Shown here piece after piece: positions 25,554 to 33,570 of a stretch of 33,709 bases of DNA. The notes under the pieces were generated by a model. The model worked only from the letters and a program-made list of their open reading frames with translations. It was not told where the DNA came from and searched no databases. Positions within the stretch are counted from its first letter, which is position 1; every line of letters begins with the position of its first letter. Source of the stretch: Pseudonocardiales bacterium (lineage in GTDB: Bacteria > Actinomycetota > Actinomycetes > Mycobacteriales > Pseudonocardiaceae); assembly GCA_019241525.1 (NCBI GenBank), contig JAFAWY010000022.1, forward strand, positions 1 through 33,709. Reading direction: 5' to 3'. The translations under genes were made by a program, and so were the position numbers.

Positions 25554-26204
25554 TTACCAGCCGAGAGCCTGCGCCACCACCTCGGCCAGCCCGTCGATCG
25601 CAGCCCCCGTCCCATCGACGGGTGACCAGGGTGCAAGCCATCCTTGGGCAGCAAGCCCGTCATAAACAGCCGCGCAGCGTGCCTGCAGTGCACCATCGGT
25701 TTCGTAACAGTCCTTGGGACGGGCACTATCCGCCGCTGCCCGCTGATCAGCCCGGCGCGCAGCAATGTCCAGTGGTACCCGCAACAGCAGCTGGAGATCG
25801 GGCACCGGCACGCCGAACCGGTCTACCTCTAAGGCCCGGACCCACTCGACAAAGGGGCCGTCAGCGCCCTCGTGCAGCCGTGCGGCGCCGTAGGCCGCGT
25901 TGGAACCGACGTATCGATCCAGCAGCACCACGTCGTAGCGGGCTCGTAGGGCGCGCAGTTGCCCAGCGGCGTCTCGCCGGTCCAGAGCGAAAAGCACCGC
26001 CATGCCGTGAACCGAGCTGACCAGGTCACCAAGCCTGCCGTGCAGAGCATCACGGACAAGGTCGGCGTGGACATCGGCGTCGTAACGGGGGAACGCCATC
26101 CTGGTGACCGTCACTCCCCGTGCATTGAGTTCGGCGACCAGCCCGTCGGCGAGGGTGCGCTTACCCGCCCCGTCCAGACCCTCGATGACCACCAACCGCC
26201 CCAC
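25554..26204 (-). CDS. tmk: Thymidylate kinase
   Basis: A 216-aa kinase that converts dTMP to dTDP. The P-loop is EGLDGAGKRT (residues 8-17). FPRYDADVHADLVRDALHG and DLVSSVHGMAVLFALDRRDA form the dTMP site, and LLDRYVGSNAAYGAARLHE contains the D-R-Y motif. VPLDIAARRADQRAA is part of the lid region. The mycobacterial-type G-A-G-K-R-T loop supports the family call. The start is taken as GTG at 26204, giving the expected N-terminus (VGRLVVIEG). It lies 46 bp before mtrA, as in M. tuberculosis. Array C fills the 373 bp upstream. Confidence 0.94.
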   Translation of the reverse strand: MGRLVVIEGLDGAGKRTLADGLVAELNARGVTVTRMAFPRYDADVHADLVRDALHGRLGDLVSSVHGMAVLFALDRRDAAGQLRALRARYDVVLLDRYVGSNAAYGAARLHEGADGPFVEWVRALEVDRFGVPVPDLQLLLRVPLDIAARRADQRAAADSARPKDCYETDGALQARCAAVYDGLAAQGWLAPWSPVDGTGAAIDGLAEVVAQALGW

Positions 26205-26248
26205 GACCGCACACGCTATCCCCGCGCGTAGCCCCCTCTCCGTCCGGT

Positions 26249-26558
26249 GTGTCGCTGCCCCATGCCTCGTGAGTCGGTCCCTCCCGCCTGGCGTGTCGGT
26301 CCCTCCCGCCTGGCGTGTCGGGCGTTCGCGCTCGGCGTGTTCGGCGCAGTGCGAGTCGCCTCCAACAGCGGTGCGGCACAACCCGGCTCTGTCGATGTCG
26401 GCTACGCCGCCTCGTTGCTCTTCACGGGTCCGACCCCCTGCGCTTGGTGATCGGCAGCAAACAACGTCGACACGTGCACAAGGACGGGACAGGCCGTGCA
26501 CGAGAACGCAACACAACGTGCACAAGAACGCGACACGACGTGCACGAGGGCACGACAC
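26249..26558. repeat. 22-bp-phased GTGTCG array C (two facing arms)
   Basis: Left arm: units at 26249, 26271 (GAGTCG), 26293, 26315 and 26337 (GTGTTC), each 22 bp apart; the units at 26271 and 26293 are identical apart from one base. Right arm: CGACAC-type cores at 26487 (GGACAG), 26509 (CAACAC), 26531 and 26553, 22 bp apart, plus CGACAC at 26468, 19 bp from the next. Right-arm units share a GTGCAC palindrome. The arms are not direct complements of each other over long stretches, unlike array A. The right arm ends 19 bp from the biotin carboxylase stop; the left begins 44 bp from the tmk start. The stretch between arms (26359-26467) holds no recognisable gene. Confidence 0.82.
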
Positions 26559-26577
26559 GCCGAGGAGGGGGGCGGGG

Positions 26578-27915
26578 CTAGGGGCGCATCCGGGGCACCA
26601 GGGCGGTGTCGTAATCGCCAGAGACGAAGTCTGGGTGCTCGAGCAGTTCGGCGTGGAAGGGTAGATTGCATCGGGGTCCGGTGATGGTGAACCCAGCCAC
26701 CGCCGCCCGAGCCCGGTCCAGCGCCTGCGCCCGATCGCGGCCATGGACCACAAGCTTGGCCATCAGGGAGTCGTAGAACGGCGTCACCGTTGTGCCGGCG
26801 GTGTAACCGGCGTCCACCCGTACCCCATCTCCAGCCGGTTCTGCCCACTCGGTGACCGGCCCGGGACCGGGGAGGAACCGCTTCGGATCCTCAGCATTGA
26901 CCCGCAGCTCGATCGCGTGGCCAGCGGGCCTAACAGTATCGACGTCGAAACCAGGGTCCGCGCCCGCCGCGATGCGCAGCTGGGCTGCGACCAGATCTAC
27001 GCCGTAGCGCAGCTCGGTCACCGGGTGCTCTACCTGCAGCCGGGTGTTCATCTCCAGGAAGAAGAACTCGCCGGTGTCCTGGTCGAGCAGGAACTCCACC
27101 GTTCCGGCGTTGCGGTAGTCCACGGTGGAGGCCGCGAGCACCGCCGCGTGTTCCATCCGGCGCCGCAGGTCCGGCTCCACGGCGGGCGACGGGCTCTCCT
27201 CGGCGACTTTCTGGTGCCGCCGCTGCACCGAGCAGTCGCGTTCCCCCAGGGTCACTATTCGGCCGTTGGCCAATCCGAGAACTTGCACCTCGACGTGTCG
27301 CACCCGCAGGAAGTACCGCTCGACGAACAGCCGCTGGTCACCGAAGATCCGCTGCGCGAATGCACTGACCTTGGCGTGCTCGGTGCGCACCGTGTCGGCA
27401 TCGCCGGCCACCGCCATGCCCATCCCGCCACCCCCGGCAGCGGCCTTGAGCATGACGGGAAAGCCAATCCGTTGAGCCTGCGCGACCGCGTCGTCCTGCG
27501 TGATCACCGCAGCGTCTGAACCGGGCGCAACGGGCACCCCTGCGGACGCCACGGTGTTGCGCGCAGCAACCTTGTCGCCCATCGCGGAGATCGCTTTGGC
27601 GCTGGGGCCGACCCAGATCAGGCCGGCAGCATCGGCTGCCTCAGCGAACCCGGCGTCCTCGGACAAGAATCCGTAGCCAGGATGCACGGCTTCCGCGTTG
27701 GTCTTGCATGCGACGTCGAGCAGCTGTGAAGCATTCCGGTACACCTGTGCAGGAGGACCGCTGAGTTCGACCGCCTCGTCCGCCTCGGCAACAAATGGCA
27801 GATCAGCATCCGCGCAGGAGTACACCGCGACGGTACGAACGCCCAATGACCGCGCAGAGCGGATGACCCGCCGGGCGATCTCGCCTCGGTTGGCGACAAG
27901 CAACGACTCAAACAC
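26578..27915 (-). CDS. Biotin carboxylase subunit of an acyl-CoA carboxylase
   Basis: A 445-aa biotin carboxylase that carboxylates biotin with ATP and bicarbonate. It starts FESLLVANRGEIARRVIRSA, followed by AVHPGYGFLSED, the ATP-grasp glycine loop KAAAGGGGMGMAVA, the HVEVQVLGL strand, GERDCSVQRRHQKVAEESPS, and the active-site FFLEMNTRLQVEHPVTE. GPRCNLPFHAELLEHPDF ends the carboxylase fold. The protein stops there: no biotin-carrier domain is fused, unlike the larger AccA3-type subunits. The carrier must therefore come from elsewhere, possibly the 71-aa protein at 5710-5925. The start is GTG at 27915 preceded by AAGGAGC. No carboxyltransferase gene is nearby. Confidence 0.92.
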   Translation of the reverse strand: MFESLLVANRGEIARRVIRSARSLGVRTVAVYSCADADLPFVAEADEAVELSGPPAQVYRNASQLLDVACKTNAEAVHPGYGFLSEDAGFAEAADAAGLIWVGPSAKAISAMGDKVAARNTVASAGVPVAPGSDAAVITQDDAVAQAQRIGFPVMLKAAAGGGGMGMAVAGDADTVRTEHAKVSAFAQRIFGDQRLFVERYFLRVRHVEVQVLGLANGRIVTLGERDCSVQRRHQKVAEESPSPAVEPDLRRRMEHAAVLAASTVDYRNAGTVEFLLDQDTGEFFFLEMNTRLQVEHPVTELRYGVDLVAAQLRIAAGADPGFDVDTVRPAGHAIELRVNAEDPKRFLPGPGPVTEWAEPAGDGVRVDAGYTAGTTVTPFYDSLMAKLVVHGRDRAQALDRARAAVAGFTITGPRCNLPFHAELLEHPDFVSGDYDTALVPRMRP

Positions 27916-27943
27916 CCACCAAGCTCCTTAACCCTCACGACGC

Positions 27944-28879
27944 TCAGGATGTCGGCCAGTTGGTGCCAGCCGGGGTGCGATCCAGGTCTGGCTCCAAGTA
28001 GATGATCCGGGCAGCGGGGACGGCGTCACGAACCCGTGTTTCGGCCTCGTCGATGATCCGAGCAACCTCGACGCTGGGCAATGTCGCCGGTACCGCGATC
28101 TTTGCGCCGACCAGTAGCTCGTCCGGCCCGAGATATTGGGTCCTGAGGTGGATCACCCGGTCCACGCCGCGCCCGACCAGCGCAGCGCGGATGCGGTTCA
28201 GTTCCTCGGTATCGGAGCCCTCACCGATCAGCAGGCTCTTGGTCTCCACGATGAGAATGATCGCAATGGCACCAAGCAGTACCCCGATGCCGAGCGTGCC
28301 GAGCCCGTCCCACAGCGGGTCGCCGGTGAGGACGGACAGTCCGACGCCAGCGAAGGCGAGCAGTAGCCCAGTCAGCGCACCGGCGTCCTCCAGCAGCACC
28401 ACCGGAAGCTCCGGGCTTTTGGACTCCTTGATGAACTGCCACCAGCTGCCTTCCCGCTTGGCGGGCCGAGACTCCCTGATCGCGGTTCGGAAACTGAGGC
28501 TCTCCAACACAATGGCCACCACGAGGATCCCGATGGCAACCAGGGGAGAGCTGATCGGGTCATGGCTGTAGATCTTGTGTGCGCCCTCGTAGAGCGCGAA
28601 CACCGACCCCAGGCTAAACAGCAGCAAGGCCACCACGAACGAATAGAAATAGCGGTCCCGGCCGTAGCCAAACGGGTGTTGCTGGGTGGCCTCTCGCCGG
28701 GCGCTATGACGACCCAGTAGCAACAGGCCCTGGTTGGCGGTATCGGCCACCGAGTGCACTGCCTCAGCCAGGAGTGACGACGACCCGGTGATCAAGAAGC
28801 CGATGAACTTCGCCACCGCGATACCGGCGTTGGCCAGCAACGCTGCAACGATCGCCGTTGCCCCACCGCCTGCGGACAC
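27944..28879 (-). CDS. Cation diffusion facilitator family transporter
   Basis: A 311-aa membrane transporter of the CDF family, which exports divalent metal ions such as zinc. The first metal-site helix has AEAVHSVADTANQ (H-x3-D). The equivalent later helix reads LEDAGALTG, with Glu where many CDF proteins have His, as in the SLC30A9-like branch. Six hydrophobic helices are visible (for example IVAALLANAGIAVAKFIGFL, SFVVALLLFSLGSVFALYEG, IGVLLGAIAIILIVET). The C-terminal cytoplasmic domain (about 215-311) includes HLRTQYLGPDELLVGAKIAV. The start is GTG at 28879 with GGGGAGG in front. Metal specificity is not evident. Confidence 0.88.
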   Translation of the reverse strand: MSAGGGATAIVAALLANAGIAVAKFIGFLITGSSSLLAEAVHSVADTANQGLLLLGRHSARREATQQHPFGYGRDRYFYSFVVALLLFSLGSVFALYEGAHKIYSHDPISSPLVAIGILVVAIVLESLSFRTAIRESRPAKREGSWWQFIKESKSPELPVVLLEDAGALTGLLLAFAGVGLSVLTGDPLWDGLGTLGIGVLLGAIAIILIVETKSLLIGEGSDTEELNRIRAALVGRGVDRVIHLRTQYLGPDELLVGAKIAVPATLPSVEVARIIDEAETRVRDAVPAARIIYLEPDLDRTPAGTNWPTS

Positions 28880-28902
28880 CGCGACGCCTCCCCTGTACCG
28901 CT

Positions 28903-28925
28903 CACCGGTGACCTACTCACCGGTG
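28903..28925. terminator. Hairpin between manA and the CDF gene
   Basis: Two copies of the palindrome CACCGGTG (28903-28910 and 28918-28925) flank a 7-base loop and can pair as an 8-bp stem. They lie just after the manA stop, in the 52-bp gap before the CDF gene. This may be a weak terminator or a tandem protein site; each CTCACCGGTG is a 10-bp direct repeat. Confidence 0.4.
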
Positions 28926-28931
28926 CGATCA

Positions 28932-30158
28932 TTACCCGAGCCCGGGCAAGGCCCGGAACACCTGCACCGGTCCGGAGCCCGGGCACACCGTGACGTCCGG
29001 TTCGGCAGCGGCCAGCCACACCGACCCGCCCCGCCGGACCGTAACCCGTCCGCCCTCTGGCGACCACAGCTCCACCGAGCCCTGGGTACACAGCAGGATC
29101 TGAGGAAACGGGCTGCGCAAGCAGATCGGGTCTGATTCGCCTGGTGCCCATTCCAGCCGGGTCAGCTGGAACTCCTCAGCCGGGGTGTCGTAAGCGGTCT
29201 CATGCGGCCCGATCCGCTGACCGGCCTGCACTGATACTTCACCGTAGGAAAAGTCCAGAACCCGCAGCAGCTCCGGCACATCGATGTGCTTAGCGGTCAA
29301 CCCGCCACGCAAGACGTTGTCCGAGTTGGCGCTGATCTCGACAGCGGTACCGCGCAGGTAGGAATGCAAATTGCCGGCTGGCAAGTACAGCGCCTCGCCG
29401 GATCTGAGCACCACGTAATTGAGCAGCAGGGCCGCGAGCGCTCCGACATCACCCGGGTACGTCCCAGCCAGCTCCAGCACCACCCGGCACTCGTCGCGGA
29501 AATCGCTGCCATTGCGGCGGAGCCGCGCCACGCACGCGTCCAGGATCTGCGGCAGCAGCGCCTTGACCGCGCGCTCCGGCATCGTGATCCAGGTCGTGAA
29601 CAGGGTGCGCAGACCGTGGGCGTTCGGTTCAGCCGCAAGCCCCACGCGGTACGGCTCGAGCTGCGGTACGTCGAGCACGCCGAGCAGTTCGACGGTGCGC
29701 CGCGGGTGCCGGAAACCTGCCAGCGCGTGCAGCTCGGTGAGCGCGCAGATCAGTTCAGGTTTGTGGCTGGCGTCTGTGTAGTTGCGCTCGGAGGCATCCC
29801 GGGGGATTCCCATCGCGTCTTCGCGGGCGAAGCCTTCGGCAGCCTGCTGCGCAGACGGATGCGCCTGCAGGCTCAACGGCTCCTCGGCCGCGAGCACTTT
29901 GAGCAGGAACGGTAACCGGTCGCCCCAGCGCCCAACGCAGCAGGTACCGAGGTGACGCGCAGGATCCGTCCGCAAGGCTGCCACCAGCGAGGTTTGGCTG
30001 CCATCGGCATGCAGCAGCACTGACGAGTCCGCCGGATGCGCACCGAGCCAGAGCTCAGCTTGCGGATGGGGAGCGGGGACGGGGTTGCCGAGCAGCTCCG
30101 CAATCGCAGTCCGGGAACCCCACGCGTAAGGCCGAACCGCGTTGCGCAACAGCTCCAC
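28932..30158 (-). CDS. manA: Mannose-6-phosphate isomerase
   Basis: A 408-aa type I phosphomannose isomerase that interconverts fructose 6-phosphate and mannose 6-phosphate for GDP-mannose synthesis. It begins VELLRNAVRPYAWGSRTAIA and has the zinc-site motifs SLQAHPSAQQA and YTDASHKPELICAL, then EALYLPAGNLHSYLRGTAVE and SANSDNVLRGGLTAKHID with the remaining catalytic residues. GTG at 30158 is chosen because AGGAGGGACT precedes it; the GTG at 30176 lacks such a signal. It follows the SIS-like gene after 21 bp, in the same order as in M. tuberculosis, where manA has similar length. Confidence 0.95.
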   Translation of the reverse strand: MELLRNAVRPYAWGSRTAIAELLGNPVPAPHPQAELWLGAHPADSSVLLHADGSQTSLVAALRTDPARHLGTCCVGRWGDRLPFLLKVLAAEEPLSLQAHPSAQQAAEGFAREDAMGIPRDASERNYTDASHKPELICALTELHALAGFRHPRRTVELLGVLDVPQLEPYRVGLAAEPNAHGLRTLFTTWITMPERAVKALLPQILDACVARLRRNGSDFRDECRVVLELAGTYPGDVGALAALLLNYVVLRSGEALYLPAGNLHSYLRGTAVEISANSDNVLRGGLTAKHIDVPELLRVLDFSYGEVSVQAGQRIGPHETAYDTPAEEFQLTRLEWAPGESDPICLRSPFPQILLCTQGSVELWSPEGGRVTVRRGGSVWLAAAEPDVTVCPGSGPVQVFRALPGLG

Positions 30159-30179
30159 AGTCCCTCCTGCGGTCACGGG

Positions 30180-31376
30180 TTAGTCGTTCAATTGAGGGCC
30201 GAGCGCGCCGGTCCAACTGACCCAACCTGGCCCGCCCAGCAGCCCACGACCAAGTCCGAGATAGAGCGCGGCAAAGTCGAACCGCAAGGCCAGCACCGCG
30301 GCGGCAAATGTGGCCGCACCTGGGTCGTCATGGTGCGCCATCAGCTCCTCGTCGGCGGTCACCGGATCAGCGCCGGGCAACGCCTCCAACGCCGCAGCAC
30401 GCTCGGCCTGGTAGCGGGCTGCGGCGTAGGGGGTCGGCACGCCCAGCAGCACGGGCCGCATCGCTGGCATCCGGTGGCCCGATTGGTCCCCGAATGATTC
30501 CTCGAATGGGTCGTCAAAGAGATCAGCCTCACTGCCCGCCCGGCTCGCCTCCTGGCGCAGCACCGGAAGCGCTGCCGCCTCGGGGAATCCTGCAGCGTGC
30601 GCCACGACGCCTGCGTGCGCGGCGAGGGCACCGGCACAATGACCGGCCACCGCCGTGGCCACCGGATCGGTGCCCCACAGCAACGGCGTTCGACCTTGGA
30701 GCCGCAGCGCCAGCGCCTTGGCGGGATTGACCAGCGATTCGTGCGCGACGTAGTTCCGCTCAGCTTCTCTATCCAGTTCTCCGGCAAGCGCTTCGGTGTC
30801 GGTCTCGAGCAGCTTGAGGGTGTCCAGCACCAACAGCCCGGCGGTCAACGCACGGGGCAAGGTCAACGTAGGGGGTACCTCGATCCGAGGCACCAATAAC
30901 ACCGCTCGGCCGGCAGCCGCGGCTGCCACCGGGCCGTCGGCAGGCGCGGTGAGTACTACCTGGGCTCCCCTGCGCACCGCACGGTCGATTCCTTCGGCCA
31001 GCTCCCGGTCGCCGGGGTCGGTGGTACTGGCCAGCACGACGTCCAGTGCGCCGACCCACATCGGCACCGACCGCGTCGTCACGACCGGCACCGGGCACGA
31101 CGGGCCGAGCAGCGCCAGCAGCAGCGGTGCGGCGGCTGGCGCGGCACCCGGCCGGGTGAGTAGCACCAATGCGCGCGGACGGTCTCCACGTAGCTGCGCA
31201 AGGTCGGCTTCCGCGGCGGCTGCCGTCGTGGAGCGCACCTGGGCGCCCGCCGTGGCCGCGGCGCGGAGCAACCCACCGGTGTCGGTGGCCTCCAGGCGCC
31301 CAGGGTCATCGAGTAAGTCGTCGTCACCGCTGGCATCCCGGCCGGCGTGGGACAGGCCACGGTCAGGTTGCGTCAC
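30180..31376 (-). CDS. SIS-like sugar phosphate isomerase-type protein
   Basis: A 398-aa protein resembling the conserved M. tuberculosis protein Rv3256c, encoded between manB and manA. LLDDPGRLEATDTGGLLRAA at the N-terminus is typical of the group. The first SIS-like lobe is LRGDRPRALVLLTRPGAAPA through PVPVVTTRSVPMWVGALDVV and GDRELAEGIDRAVRRGAQVV. The second is TPLLWGTDPVATAVAGHCAG, and RFDFAALYLGLG lies near the end. The group resembles bacterial phosphoglucose/phosphomannose isomerases by sequence, but catalytic activity is unproven. GTG at 31376 overlaps the trm112-like stop (GTGA). The frame stays open to 31499, but that part is antisense or out of frame with the upstream gene. Confidence 0.8.
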   Translation of the reverse strand: MTQPDRGLSHAGRDASGDDDLLDDPGRLEATDTGGLLRAAATAGAQVRSTTAAAAEADLAQLRGDRPRALVLLTRPGAAPAAAPLLLALLGPSCPVPVVTTRSVPMWVGALDVVLASTTDPGDRELAEGIDRAVRRGAQVVLTAPADGPVAAAAAGRAVLLVPRIEVPPTLTLPRALTAGLLVLDTLKLLETDTEALAGELDREAERNYVAHESLVNPAKALALRLQGRTPLLWGTDPVATAVAGHCAGALAAHAGVVAHAAGFPEAAALPVLRQEASRAGSEADLFDDPFEESFGDQSGHRMPAMRPVLLGVPTPYAAARYQAERAAALEALPGADPVTADEELMAHHDDPGAATFAAAVLALRFDFAALYLGLGRGLLGGPGWVSWTGALGPQLND

Positions 31377-31618
31377 CCTGAGCCCAGCCCGCCGCCGTCG
31401 CTGCCGTGCACCCCGTCGACACCCGGACCGGTCTCGGGCAACGCCTCGTCCAGCAGCAGCACCGGGATGCCATCGGTCACCGGGAAGCTGCGCCCGCACT
31501 CGGCGCAGGTCAGCGCATCAGCCTCGGGATCAGCGGCGGTACCGCTGTGCAGCTTGGCGTGCGCCGGGCACGGGCACGCCAAGATCTCCATCAGCGCAGG
31601 GTCCAAGTCCACGGCCAT
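31373..31618 (-). CDS. Trm112-family small zinc-ribbon protein
   Basis: An 81-aa protein of the Trm112 (formerly DUF343) family. LMEILACPCPAHAKL gives the first cysteine pair and LTCAECGRSFPV the second, followed by TDGIPVLLLDEA, a signature of the bacterial family. Trm112 proteins activate methyltransferases in eukaryotes; in bacteria the partner is unknown. The C-terminal 20 residues are Gly/Asp-rich and probably disordered. ATG at 31618 follows AGGAGGACG. It is packed between manB (11 bp away) and the SIS-like gene (4-bp overlap), so all three are probably one transcript. Confidence 0.9.
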   Translation of the reverse strand: MAVDLDPALMEILACPCPAHAKLHSGTAADPEADALTCAECGRSFPVTDGIPVLLLDEALPETGPGVDGVHGSDGGGLGSG

Positions 31619-31629
31619 CGTCGTCCTCC

Positions 31630-33000
31630 TCAGTTGCCGCGCACCAGTGCCAGCACCTCATCGCGCAACGCCTCGACCGCTGTGGTGTCGCGCGCCTCGA
31701 CGTTCAGACGCAGCAGCGGCTCGGTGTTCGACGGGCGCAGGTTGAACCACGACCCGTCAGGGCACCGTACGGTGAGACCGTCGAGCTCGTCGAGCTCGAC
31801 GGTCTCTCGCGCGGCGAACCGCTCCCGCACCGCCTCCATCCTGCCCCGCTGGTCGGCGACTATGGAGTTGATCTCACCGGACGCGGCGTAGCGGCTGAAC
31901 TCGGCCATCAGCGCCGAGGCCGGGCGCTGCTGCTGACCGAGTGCGGCGAGCACGTGCAGCGCGGCGAGCATCCCCGAGTCGGCGCGCCAGAAACTGCGGA
32001 AGTAGTAATGCGCGGAATGCTCGCCACCGAAGATCGCGCCGGTTTCCGCCATCCGCTGCTTGATGAACGAGTGGCCGACCCGGGTGCGCACCGGCCGCCC
32101 GCCGTGCTCGGCGACGATCTCCGGCACGGCCCGCGAGGTGATCAGGTTGTAGATCACCGCGGCACCGGGCTCGGTGGCCAGCTCCCGGGTGGCGACCAAC
32201 GCGGTGACAGCGCTGGGACTCACCGGATCACCACGCTCGTCGATCACGAAGCAGCGGTCGGCGTCGCCGTCCAGGGCCAGGCCCAGATCGACGCCATGCT
32301 CTCGCACGGCTATCCGCAGGTCCACCAGGTTCGCCGGATCCAGCGGGTTGGCCTCGTGGTTCGGGAAGGTCCCGTCCAGTTCGAAGAACAGCGGAATGAT
32401 GTGCAGCGGCAGCCCCTCGACGATAGCTGGCACCGTGTGCCCCCCCATCCCGTTGCCGGCGTCCACCACGACTCGCAACGGCCGGATCCCGGACAGGTCC
32501 ACCAGCGAGCGCAGGTAGCGCGCGTAGTCGGCGAGCATGTCCCGCTCGGTGACGACGCCGCCGCCCGGCCCCGGCTCAATGCCACGCTCGACCGCGACCC
32601 GGATCTCCTCCAGCCCGCTGTCCTGGCCGACCGGGGCGGCACCGGCCCGGCAGAGCTTGATGCCGTTGTAGCGAGCCGGATTGTGGCTTGCGGTGAACAT
32701 CGCCCCTGGCAACCCGAGCCACCCGGAGGCGAAATAGAGCATATCCGTGCTGGCCAGGCCGATCGAGATGACATCGAGACCGCGGTCGGTCACGCCCCGC
32801 GCGAAGGCGGCCGCCAGGCCGGGTGAGGAGTCCCGCATGTCGTGTCCGACGACCACGCCCCGCGGGCCGGTCGAACCGCCGGAGCCGACCACGAGGTCGG
32901 CGAAGGCGGCGCCGATATCGCGCACCACCTCGGAGTCCAGCTCCCTCCCGACGATACCCCGGATGTCGTAGGCCTTGACTATCGCAGACAGGTCGGCCAC
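31630..33000 (-). CDS. manB: Phosphomannomutase/phosphoglucomutase
   Basis: A 456-aa alpha-D-phosphohexomutase that converts mannose 6-phosphate to mannose 1-phosphate for GDP-mannose, feeding mannolipids and glycoproteins. The phosphoserine loop is FTASHNPARYNGIKL, the metal loop LDGDADRCFV, the sugar-specificity loop GGEHSAHYYFR and the phosphate-binding loop RPSNTEPLLRLNVEA. It begins VADLSAIVKAYDIRGIVGRE, from GTG at 33000 with GGAGGGAGA in front. It leads an operon with the trm112-like gene, SIS-like gene and manA. A strong hairpin upstream separates it from DUF3499. Confidence 0.96.
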   Translation of the reverse strand: MADLSAIVKAYDIRGIVGRELDSEVVRDIGAAFADLVVGSGGSTGPRGVVVGHDMRDSSPGLAAAFARGVTDRGLDVISIGLASTDMLYFASGWLGLPGAMFTASHNPARYNGIKLCRAGAAPVGQDSGLEEIRVAVERGIEPGPGGGVVTERDMLADYARYLRSLVDLSGIRPLRVVVDAGNGMGGHTVPAIVEGLPLHIIPLFFELDGTFPNHEANPLDPANLVDLRIAVREHGVDLGLALDGDADRCFVIDERGDPVSPSAVTALVATRELATEPGAAVIYNLITSRAVPEIVAEHGGRPVRTRVGHSFIKQRMAETGAIFGGEHSAHYYFRSFWRADSGMLAALHVLAALGQQQRPASALMAEFSRYAASGEINSIVADQRGRMEAVRERFAARETVELDELDGLTVRCPDGSWFNLRPSNTEPLLRLNVEARDTTAVEALRDEVLALVRGN

Positions 33001-33063
33001 CGCTCTCCCTCCACCGAGCCCCATCCACCGACCCTATCCACGTATCACACCCCGGACGCAACC

Positions 33064-33113
33064 AGCGGGCTCAGCGGGGTTATCAGGGTAGCCACCACCC
33101 CGCTGAGCCCGCT
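33064..33113 (-). terminator. 17-bp perfect hairpin between DUF3499 gene and manB
   Basis: 33064-33080 and 33097-33113 are perfect complements over 17 bp around a 16-base loop. On the minus strand it begins 22 bases after the DUF3499 stop and ends 63 bases before the manB start. No T-run follows, so it is a terminator of the actinobacterial type or an attenuator of manB. Confidence 0.75.
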
Positions 33114-33135
33114 GAATGCGACAAGACAAGAGAGG

Positions 33136-33504
33136 TCAGTTGTCGGGGGGGGTGGGGAGGATGCGGAGGTGGGCGCGGTGGGGTGCTGGAGTGGTGGGAA
33201 CGGGCTCGATCGGACGGAGGGCGCGGCCGGCTTCGCGTACCGCCTCGGCGAGCGCGGTGAGATCGTCCACCGAGGGTTCCGGCTCGACGAGGTCACCGTC
33301 GTGACGCACGACGTCCCACCCCCGCGGAGCGGTCAGCCCTAGCGCGTGCCGCTCGCACAGGTCGTAGGAGTGCGGCTCGCTGGAGGTGGCCAGGGGACCC
33401 ACCACCGCTGTGGAGTCGGCGTAGGCGAAGGTGAGCGTGGCAACCGCCGGGTTCGTGCACCCGGTTCTCGAGCACCGCCGCGTGCTGCGCACAGCCGGGA
33501 CCAT
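33136..33504 (-). CDS. DUF3499 family protein
   Basis: A 122-aa conserved actinobacterial protein of unknown function. RRCSRTGCTNPAVATLTFAY and YDLCERHALGLTAPRGW give a C-x4-C ... C-x2-H arrangement that probably binds zinc. The C-terminal third (VDDLTALAEAVREAGRALRP) is helical, then Pro-rich. ATG at 33504 fits the family N-terminus. It corresponds to Rv3258c, next to manB in M. tuberculosis, and is divergent from the metallopeptidase-type gene with 66 bp between starts. Confidence 0.9.
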   Translation of the reverse strand: MVPAVRSTRRCSRTGCTNPAVATLTFAYADSTAVVGPLATSSEPHSYDLCERHALGLTAPRGWDVVRHDGDLVEPEPSVDDLTALAEAVREAGRALRPIEPVPTTPAPHRAHLRILPTPPDN

Positions 33505-33558
33505 AGCGCGCAGGTCCCGCCGAACACGGTAGGCGCGCGGCGCGGTCCCGATGCTCGC

Positions 33559-33564
33559 TAGACT
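33559..33564 (+). promoter_or_regulatory. -10 element of a leaderless mRNA
   Basis: TAGACT matches TANNNT and ends six bases before the ATG at 33571, so transcription should begin at or next to the start codon. No Shine-Dalgarno sequence is present. A convincing -35 was not seen. Confidence 0.5.
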
Positions 33565-33570
33565 CGGTCG

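Noticed and set aside
25508-25765. Long N-terminal extension of MtrA
   Set aside because: The extension overlaps the tmk coding region on the same strand and has no counterpart in MtrA proteins; ATG 25507 gives the expected receiver start.
26205-26753. Upstream extension of the tmk frame through array C
   Set aside because: The added residues are encoded by the GTGTCG repeat array and the end of the biotin carboxylase gene; the family N-terminus begins at about 26204.
31377-31499. Upstream extension of the SIS-like frame
   Set aside because: It overlaps the trm112-like gene in another frame and is Arg/Gly-rich; GTG 31376 overlapping the previous stop is the natural start.
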